Shown: positions 41,391 through 46,337 of the stretch, piece by piece
How the letters are laid out: every line of letters starts with the position of its first letter
Position numbering within the stretch: position 1 is the first letter of the stretch
Source of the DNA: Rothia sp. (in: high G+C Gram-positive bacteria)
GTDB taxonomy: Bacteria > Actinomycetota > Actinomycetes > Actinomycetales > Micrococcaceae
DNA length: 46,337 bases
Assembly (NCBI GenBank): GCA_030529845.1
Contig: JAUMWB010000006.1
Span: 1 to 46,337, forward strand
Direction of reading: 5' to 3'
Translations under genes and position numbers: made by a program
The notes under the pieces: model-generated
What the model saw: the letters and a program-made list of their open reading frames with translations, nothing else
Told to the model about the DNA's origin: nothing
The model's database searches: none

Positions 41391-42293
41391 CTAGCGGGAG
41401 CTACGGCGGCCCCAGCGGGTGAGCTTGGCTAAGAGACCTCGTTCGTCGCTGGCACCTTCGTCCACCTGACTATGGGCCTGGTCCTCGCTCGCCTTAGCCC
41501 GGGCCTCAGCATCGGCTACAACCTGGCGGGCAGCTGCCAGGGAATCCTCGTGCTCAGATACCGCCGCAGCGGGCTCTACTTCTACTGCTTCTGCCTCAAC
41601 GGTTTCTACGGCCTGTACCTGCGATACCAGGCTCTTCCGGTTTTCTTGAGCCGCTACAGCCTTGAGGGCCGTTTCCTGGGCCATCACCTGTTCAGGGGTG
41701 GGCACCTTGAAGCTGATCGGCCCTTCGTCCTTTGCATCCAGGCTCAGGTTCTGGGCCAGCTGGCGCACCTGCTCGCTCACAGCGTCCTGCTCGTCCGTAG
41801 CATCCTGCTGGTCCACGATGCCCTGTTCTACCTCAGCGACAAGGTCGCCCTCATCTGCTACCCGGTTTTCAAGCACGGGGGTAAAGGGAGTTAGCGGGGT
41901 GAAGGTAATACCGGCGGTGTTGGGATGGGGCACGTCCACGGCAGGAGCGGACGCCTTGTCCTGCTGCTCAGGAGCAGACTGGGCAGCGGTCGAGCTTTCT
42001 CCGGCCTCCTCTGCCTGCATTTCTTCGAGGGCAGGGGCGGCCAGCAGCCCCTCCACCCAGGCTGTAACGGCGGTCAAAGGCGTGGGGGTAATGGAGTAGA
42101 ACCGCTTTTGGCCTACGGCTTCGGTTTCAACCAAACCGGCAATGCGGAGCACCTTGAGGTGCTTAGATACGGTGGGCTGACTGACGCCCAGCTCCTCAAC
42201 CAACTCGCCAACGGCCAGTCGTTCGACGGCTAGTGCCTGGAGGATGTGCCGCCGCGTGGGGTCAGCGATAACAGCAAATACGTCGTCTTTCAT
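41391..42293 (-). CDS. ArsR-type winged-helix regulator with long acidic tail
   Basis: From ATG 42293 the protein has 300 residues. The first 85 are a compact ArsR/SmtB-like winged helix (FAVIADPTRRHILQALAVERLAVGELVEELGVSQPTVSKHLKVLRIAGLVETEAVGQKRFYSI). No metal-binding Cys pair is visible. The remaining 215 residues are acidic and Ala/Gln/Val-rich, probably disordered or coiled, ending in the basic KLTRWGRRSSR. Typical relatives have 100-120 residues. A frame opening at 42329 adds an unlikely Cys-containing stretch. The upstream DNA is AT-rich (TATATA near 42311), suggesting a promoter there. Confidence 0.82.
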   Translation of the reverse strand: MKDDVFAVIADPTRRHILQALAVERLAVGELVEELGVSQPTVSKHLKVLRIAGLVETEAVGQKRFYSITPTPLTAVTAWVEGLLAAPALEEMQAEEAGESSTAAQSAPEQQDKASAPAVDVPHPNTAGITFTPLTPFTPVLENRVADEGDLVAEVEQGIVDQQDATDEQDAVSEQVRQLAQNLSLDAKDEGPISFKVPTPEQVMAQETALKAVAAQENRKSLVSQVQAVETVEAEAVEVEPAAAVSEHEDSLAAARQVVADAEARAKASEDQAHSQVDEGASDERGLLAKLTRWGRRSSR

Positions 42294-42444
42294 ACTGACA
42301 TCTTTGCACATATATACCCACAATTGCATGTTTGACCAGCAGAAATGGGGACACTTTTCGTCTACGCCCAGCTAGCACCCAGGCAAAGAAGCTGCGGGTA
42401 AAGTTAGCCACCAACCCCAGCACCCCATGCCCTACCCTACGGGG

Positions 42445-43653
42445 CTAGTCATACCAGGGGTCAAGCCCCCAGAGCGGGAATACTTCCTTGCGAGTAGCCA
42501 TGATACTGCGATCAACATTGCTCGCCGGGTCGTAGCCCACCTCCCAGGAGTACCACCAGAGGTCGACAGGGTCCCCCATCGTGGTGGGCACCTTAGCACC
42601 GTACTTTTGGAGCATATAAGTCTGCCATGATTCCGGAGTCGGCATATTTATATCCAGAGGCTGCCCAGCTGCCACGGCAATGAGGTGGCTCCAGGAGCGA
42701 GGCACAGCGTTATAGATGGAGTACCCCCCTCCCCCGGTTGCAATCCAACGCCCCTCACACAGTTCATCTGCCAGTAAGGAAATATGGGCGGCAATCTCCC
42801 GCTGACCGTTGATGCTGATATTTAGGTGTGACATATCATCAGCCAGATGGGAGTCGCATCCGTGCTGGCTGACGATAACCTCGGGCTGAAACTGCCGCAG
42901 CAGGCTGGGGACCACAGCGTCAAAAGCCCGCAACCAACCAGAATCGGTGGTACTTTCAGGCATGGCGATATTAACCGAGGTTCCAGCCGCCAACCCCTCG
43001 GGCCCTACTTCGTTAGCAAAGCCGGTTCCAGGAAAAAGGGTCATGCCGCTCTCGTGTAGGGAAATCGTCATAACCCTGGGGTCATCCCAGAAGATGCTTT
43101 GTGTGCCGTCCCCGTGGTGGGCGTCCACATCGATGTAAACGACCCGCTGCACCCCCGCTTCGAGCAGGCGGGCAATGCCGACGGCGCAGTCGTTATAAAT
43201 ACAAAAGCCGCTGGCGTGATCGCGTGAGGCGTGGTGCATACCTCCGCCAAAGTTAACCGCGTGTTTGACCTTACCGCTCAAGATAGCTTCGGCGGCCTGA
43301 TAGGTGCCGCCAGCCAGCCGGGCAGATGCCTCGTGGACCCCCTCAAAGCCGGGAGTATCTTCGGTGCCCAGTCCGCAACTAGCAATAGTGAGTGTGGGAT
43401 CGGCGCTAATTTTTTGTACGGCGTCGATATAGGGGTAGTCGTGGGCCAGCATCAGCTGGTGCACGGTGGCAATTTCAGGTTCCTCAAGCTCTACCTGCGG
43501 CAGGTCAAAAATCCCTAAGTCACGCGCCAGCTTAGCCGTCGCATCCAGCCGAGAAGGGTGCATGGGGTGATAGTCGCCAAAATAGTAGTTGGCCATGGCA
43601 GGAGTCCAGAGCACACGCACATTAGTGGGCGTCAGGCTGTCGATGATAGCCAC
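42445..43653 (-). CDS. acuC: AcuC-type histone-deacetylase-family protein
   Basis: AcuC-type enzymes remove acetyl groups from protein lysines; in Bacillus AcuC activates acetyl-CoA synthetase. The 402-residue protein has the class I deacetylase motifs: GGGMHHASRDHASGFCIYNDCAVG with the catalytic His pair, YIDVDAHHGDGTQSIFW with zinc ligands D and H, and the GCDSH region. GGGGYSIYNAVPRSW supplies the C-terminal loop. I prefer GTG 43653, eight bases after AAGGAGG; GTG 43659 is too close. It lies divergent from the potassium-uptake genes, with only about 60-130 bp between. Confidence 0.9.
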   Translation of the reverse strand: MAIIDSLTPTNVRVLWTPAMANYYFGDYHPMHPSRLDATAKLARDLGIFDLPQVELEEPEIATVHQLMLAHDYPYIDAVQKISADPTLTIASCGLGTEDTPGFEGVHEASARLAGGTYQAAEAILSGKVKHAVNFGGGMHHASRDHASGFCIYNDCAVGIARLLEAGVQRVVYIDVDAHHGDGTQSIFWDDPRVMTISLHESGMTLFPGTGFANEVGPEGLAAGTSVNIAMPESTTDSGWLRAFDAVVPSLLRQFQPEVIVSQHGCDSHLADDMSHLNISINGQREIAAHISLLADELCEGRWIATGGGGYSIYNAVPRSWSHLIAVAAGQPLDINMPTPESWQTYMLQKYGAKVPTTMGDPVDLWWYSWEVGYDPASNVDRSIMATRKEVFPLWGLDPWYD

Positions 43654-43783
43654 CAGCACTACCTCCTTTGGTAAGTTGAGTCACACTTACCATTAAACAC
43701 ATAAAAACTCTATGGGCACCACACCCCGCATACATGACACGCAGACTACGCTAGAGACGGCAGAAGAAAGCGAGGTGAAGAAC

Positions 43784-45256
43784 GTGGGCAAAATTGTGCG
43801 CAAGGTCCAAGAGCGCAAGCGGGTTCTGGACGCCATGGAGCAGGGGCAACTGGAATACCAGCAGCTCCTTCAGATTGTTAAGTTTTCGGCTGCCTTCCAG
43901 GCCCGTATGACCCACCTGCGCGACCTGGTAGACCGCCTCTTTGGCTCCTCGTCCTCCCGCATTGCCATCGCGGCCTTCTTGCTGGTCATTGTTTTCTTCT
44001 CGCTCATGCTCTACACCCCCTGGGCATCACGCGATGGCCAGCAGGTGGAGTTTCATCACGCTGTTTTTACGGCCACAAGCGCCGTGACTGTCACCGGTCT
44101 CACCACGGTATCCACTGCCGAGCAGTGGACTTTCTTCGGCCAGCTCATGATTCTCTTAGGTTCCCAGATTGGCGGGCTGGGAACCCTGACCCTGACCTCG
44201 ATCTTGGCCCTGGCGGTTGGTCGCAAGCTGGGCCTGCGGTCCAAGATTATTGCCCAGGAGTCCCTCAATATCGGACGCCTGGGTGAGGTTGGCTCCGTAC
44301 TGCGCACCGTGGCTTTTACCTCCATTGCCATCGAGGCCCTAATTGCCTTCACCTTGATCCCCCGCTTCCTTGTGCTGGGCGAGCCCCTCTGGCAGGCAGT
44401 CTGGCACGGTGTCTTCTATGCGGTATCCTCCTTCAACAATGCCGGTTTTACTCCCCACTCCGATGGCATCGTGCCTTACGGCCACGACCTCTGGATTCTT
44501 TTCCCCATCGCCCTGGGGGTTATGGTCGGCTCCCTAGGCTTCCCCGTCATCCTGGTTCTACGCAATAACCTGCGCTTTAGCAAGTGGAATCTCAATGCCA
44601 AGCTCACCATTATTGGCACCCTGGCACTCTTCTTTCTAGGCTCTTTTGCTTGGGGTGCCTTAGAGTGGGGCAACGACCGCACCATCGGCGCTATGGGGGT
44701 AGGCAATAAGATGCTCAATGCCGCTTTCGCCTCGATTATGACGCGCTCGGGCGGCTTCAACCTGGTCGATATGGCAGATATTCACCCGGTTACTATGCTG
44801 CTGACCGACGTGCTCATGTTCATTGGCGGCGGCTCGGCATCCACCGCAGGCGGTATCAAAATCACCACCATCACCGTGGTCTTCCTGGCGATCCTGGCAG
44901 AAGCACGCGGCGACCAGTTCGTCGTGGCTTTCAACCGCACCATTCCCGATGCTGTCCTCCGTATCGCTATCTCCGTGATTATGATGAGCTTCGTGTTTGT
45001 GCTGGCAGGCACCACCGCTATTATGCTCATCGGCCAGGTCGGCCTCGACAGGGCCCTCTTTGAAGTCATCTCGGCCTATGCCACCTGTGGCCTGTCCACC
45101 GGGCTCTCAGCCGAGCTGCCCCCGTCCGGTACCTATATTCTCTCCGTCCTCATGCTCATCGGCCGCATCGGCACCATTACCGTAGCCACCGGCCTAGCCA
45201 TGCGCTCCCGCCGCCGCCTCTACAAATTCCCCGAAGAAAGGCCCATCATTGGCTAG
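43784..45256 (+). CDS. TrkH/KtrB-family potassium channel subunit
   Basis: This is the membrane subunit of a sodium- or proton-linked potassium uptake system. The 490-residue form starts at GTG 43784, six bases after GAGGTG; a longer form from ATG 43712 is possible. The four pore repeats with selectivity-filter glycines can be seen: TSAVTVTGLTTV, SSFNNAGFTPHSDG, IMTRSGGFNLVD (with GGGSASTAGGIKITT in the helix after it) and ISAYATCGLSTGLS. A charged N-terminal region (about 60 residues) is a soluble extension. The regulatory TrkA-type gene overlaps its 3' end. Confidence 0.93.
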   Translation: MGKIVRKVQERKRVLDAMEQGQLEYQQLLQIVKFSAAFQARMTHLRDLVDRLFGSSSSRIAIAAFLLVIVFFSLMLYTPWASRDGQQVEFHHAVFTATSAVTVTGLTTVSTAEQWTFFGQLMILLGSQIGGLGTLTLTSILALAVGRKLGLRSKIIAQESLNIGRLGEVGSVLRTVAFTSIAIEALIAFTLIPRFLVLGEPLWQAVWHGVFYAVSSFNNAGFTPHSDGIVPYGHDLWILFPIALGVMVGSLGFPVILVLRNNLRFSKWNLNAKLTIIGTLALFFLGSFAWGALEWGNDRTIGAMGVGNKMLNAAFASIMTRSGGFNLVDMADIHPVTMLLTDVLMFIGGGSASTAGGIKITTITVVFLAILAEARGDQFVVAFNRTIPDAVLRIAISVIMMSFVFVLAGTTAIMLIGQVGLDRALFEVISAYATCGLSTGLSAELPPSGTYILSVLMLIGRIGTITVATGLAMRSRRRLYKFPEERPIIG

Positions 45257-45926
45257 AAAAGATTTCCGCCCCGCCCACAGCGCCCCCGTACTTGTGATCG
45301 GCTTAGGACGCTTTGGTTCGGCTACCGCCGCCCAGCTCGTTCGACAGAACAAGGAAGTGCTGGCCGTTGAGAAAGATCCGGTGCTGGTGCAGAAATGGTC
45401 GGGCGACCTCACTCACGTGGTTGAGGCAGATGCCACCGATATGAATGCCCTGCGCCAGCTGGGGGCCCAGGACTTTACCGCCGCGGTGGTAGGCGTGGGT
45501 ACCTCTGTGGAGGCCTCTGTGCTGATTACCGCCAACCTCGTCGACCTGGGCATTGAGCGCATTTGGGCCAAAGCTATCACCCCTTCCCATGGCAAGATTC
45601 TCTCCCGCATTGGAGCACACCGGGTTGTTTACCCGGAGTCGGACGCGGGGGTGCGCGCAGCCCACCTAGTCTCAGGGCGACTACTGGACTTCATCGAGTT
45701 CGATGACGACTTTGCCATCGTCAAGATGTACCCTCCCAAGGAGACCCATGGCTTTACCCTGTCTGAGTCTGACGTGCGGTCGAAGTACGGGGTGACCATC
45801 GTGGGAGTGAAATCGCCGGGTGAAGAAATTACCTATGCGACACCCGATACCCGGGTTTCTTCTCGCGATTTATTAATTGTCTCAGGCCAGGTGGACCTGA
45901 TTGAAAGGTTTGCCGCACGCCCCTAA
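45249..45926 (+). CDS. TrkA/KtrA-type potassium uptake regulatory subunit
   Basis: The 225-residue cytoplasmic protein gates the TrkH-type channel. Residues 14-140 are an RCK_N (Rossmann) domain with VLVIGLGRFGSATAAQLV for nucleotide binding and the acidic end of beta-2 in VLAVEKDP. The C-terminal 75 residues resemble the RCK_C domain (GVTIVGVKSPGEEITYATPDTRVSSRDLLIVSGQ). It starts at TTG 45249, overlapping the channel gene by eight bases, with GAAAGG as ribosome site. This is a typical coupled pair with one-to-one expression. Confidence 0.92.
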   Translation: MARKDFRPAHSAPVLVIGLGRFGSATAAQLVRQNKEVLAVEKDPVLVQKWSGDLTHVVEADATDMNALRQLGAQDFTAAVVGVGTSVEASVLITANLVDLGIERIWAKAITPSHGKILSRIGAHRVVYPESDAGVRAAHLVSGRLLDFIEFDDDFAIVKMYPPKETHGFTLSESDVRSKYGVTIVGVKSPGEEITYATPDTRVSSRDLLIVSGQVDLIERFAARP

Positions 45927-45969
45927 CAGGTTTATACCTACAAGAAAGACCTGACCATACCCTGATACT

Positions 45970-46023
45970 CACCTAGGCATGGAAACCACTCAGGTGCCTT
46001 CCGAAATAATTCGTCTTTTTTCG
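45970..46023 (+). terminator. Weak terminator region after the TrkA-type gene
   Basis: An imperfect hairpin (CACCT...AGGTG, 45970-45996) and a short one (CGAA-ATAA-TTCG, 46002-46013) followed by TCTTTTTTCG lie in front of the small RNA promoter. Confidence 0.45.
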
Positions 46024-46037
46024 ATTTTCAGGGTGCA

Positions 46038-46067
46038 TTAACTGAGAAATTGGCATATAGTTATAAC
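46038..46067 (+). promoter_or_regulatory. Promoter of the candidate small RNA
   Basis: TTAACT (46038-46043) and TATAAC (46062-46067) are 18 bp apart. Transcription would begin near 46074. No coding sequence follows. Confidence 0.6.
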
Positions 46068-46073
46068 TACCTC

Positions 46074-46260
46074 TAAAGGTGCGAGTGATTACTGAACGGT
46101 CCGCGAACCCGTTCAAGTAGCTCAAGACCTGAAGATTTCCAGATGGTTCCCCCCCTAATCCCATCTCCTTCAGGTTGCGAGCCTTCTCTAGAAGCCGGAT
46201 CCCTACCGGTGGAGGAGAAAGCTGAAGGCCAGTCCGATTCCCTACGGACTGGCCTTTAGT
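46074..46260 (+). ncRNA. Candidate small RNA with cytosine-rich loop
   Basis: About 185 bases between a promoter and an intrinsic terminator fold into clear local stems. Hairpin 1 is GAACGG/CCGTTC (46094-46114) with flanking TACT/AGTA pairs. Hairpin 2 has an outer stem ACCTGAAG/CTTCAGGT (46127-46134 with 46168-46175) and an inner stem AGATGG/CCATCT (46141-46146 with 46161-46166) closing a 14-base loop with seven consecutive C. Small hairpins (46183-46194 and 46195-46209) and the terminator follow. The C-rich loop recalls the actinobacterial 6C RNA, but I see only one such loop, so the family link is tentative. No plausible reading frame covers it. Confidence 0.6.
46225..46258 (+). terminator. 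Intrinsic terminator of the candidate small RNA
   Basis: Perfect 12-bp arms (AAGGCCAGTCCG and complement) with an 8-base loop are followed by a short T-rich tail. The last 75 bases of the window after it show a TAGACT box (46265-46270) but no gene start that I can support. Confidence 0.85.
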
Positions 46261-46337
46261 GTATCTAGACTGCTTTCGTTTGGGGTTATAGGCAGAAAAG
46301 TGTGTCCCACCCCGGGCGCGTCACCCACCACGACCAC

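Noticed and set aside
45973-46164. 63-codon frame on the minus strand at the right end
   Set aside because: It runs through the promoter and both hairpins of the candidate small RNA, without a ribosome site or family match.
46262-46337. Promoter and gene start after the last terminator
   Set aside because: A TAGACT box is present, but no start codon at the expected distance and too little sequence remains before the edge.

Overview
The window looks like a chromosomal segment from a Gram-positive actinobacterium. A Rothia-like member of the Micrococcaceae is my best guess. This rests on the high-GC coding style, the menaquinone and System II cytochrome c genes, the 32-residue ribosomal protein bS22, the MetP/MetS sodium symporter pair and the many promoters that place the start codon at the likely transcription start. 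No rRNA or tRNA gene, insertion sequence, prophage or CRISPR array was seen. The species was not determined.

Left edge (1-4950). A sigma factor gene runs off the left end. It is fused to a zinc-binding anti-sigma-like domain, a membrane segment and a proline-rich tail built from an 81-bp tandem repeat. A gap of about 940 bp follows, with a perfect 54-bp palindrome and two AT-rich dyads. Next come a Fur-family regulator and a catalase.

Transport and unknowns (4950-14100). This part holds an MMPL/RND exporter, two divergent proteins of unknown function (one SseB-like, one DUF6882-like), a RarD-type permease and a polar amino acid ABC transporter encoded in the order binding protein, permease, ATPase.

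Respiration (14250-38660). The menaquinone genes menG, a polyprenyl diphosphate synthase, menD, menC, menB, menE and menA are spread over 18 kb. Between them lie metP/metS, a PAP2 membrane phosphatase with repeated phospho-threonine-like motifs, an MBL hydrolase, gluQRS, an RhtA-like exporter, putP and several small membrane proteins. Cytochrome c maturation genes (a TlpA/ResA-like redoxin, ccdA, resB, ccsB) form one leftward operon. Together these genes make the quinone and mature the cytochromes of an aerobic respiratory chain. The isochorismate synthase gene menF is not in the window. A PadR regulator and its membrane partner lie between the two groups.

Right end (38660-46337). Here are a histidine phosphatase, a glutaredoxin-like protein, bS22, two transcription regulators with long low-complexity tails, an AcuC-type deacetylase and a TrkH/TrkA potassium uptake pair. 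The last 300 bases hold a strong candidate small RNA with a promoter, a hairpin with a seven-cytosine loop and an intrinsic terminator.

The items I find most worth following up are the sigma/anti-sigma fusion, the small RNA, the four [DE]D-x-T-x-x-L motifs in the PAP2 protein, the long inverted-repeat structures at 18090-18270 and 27941-27997, and the shared leaderless promoter architecture.
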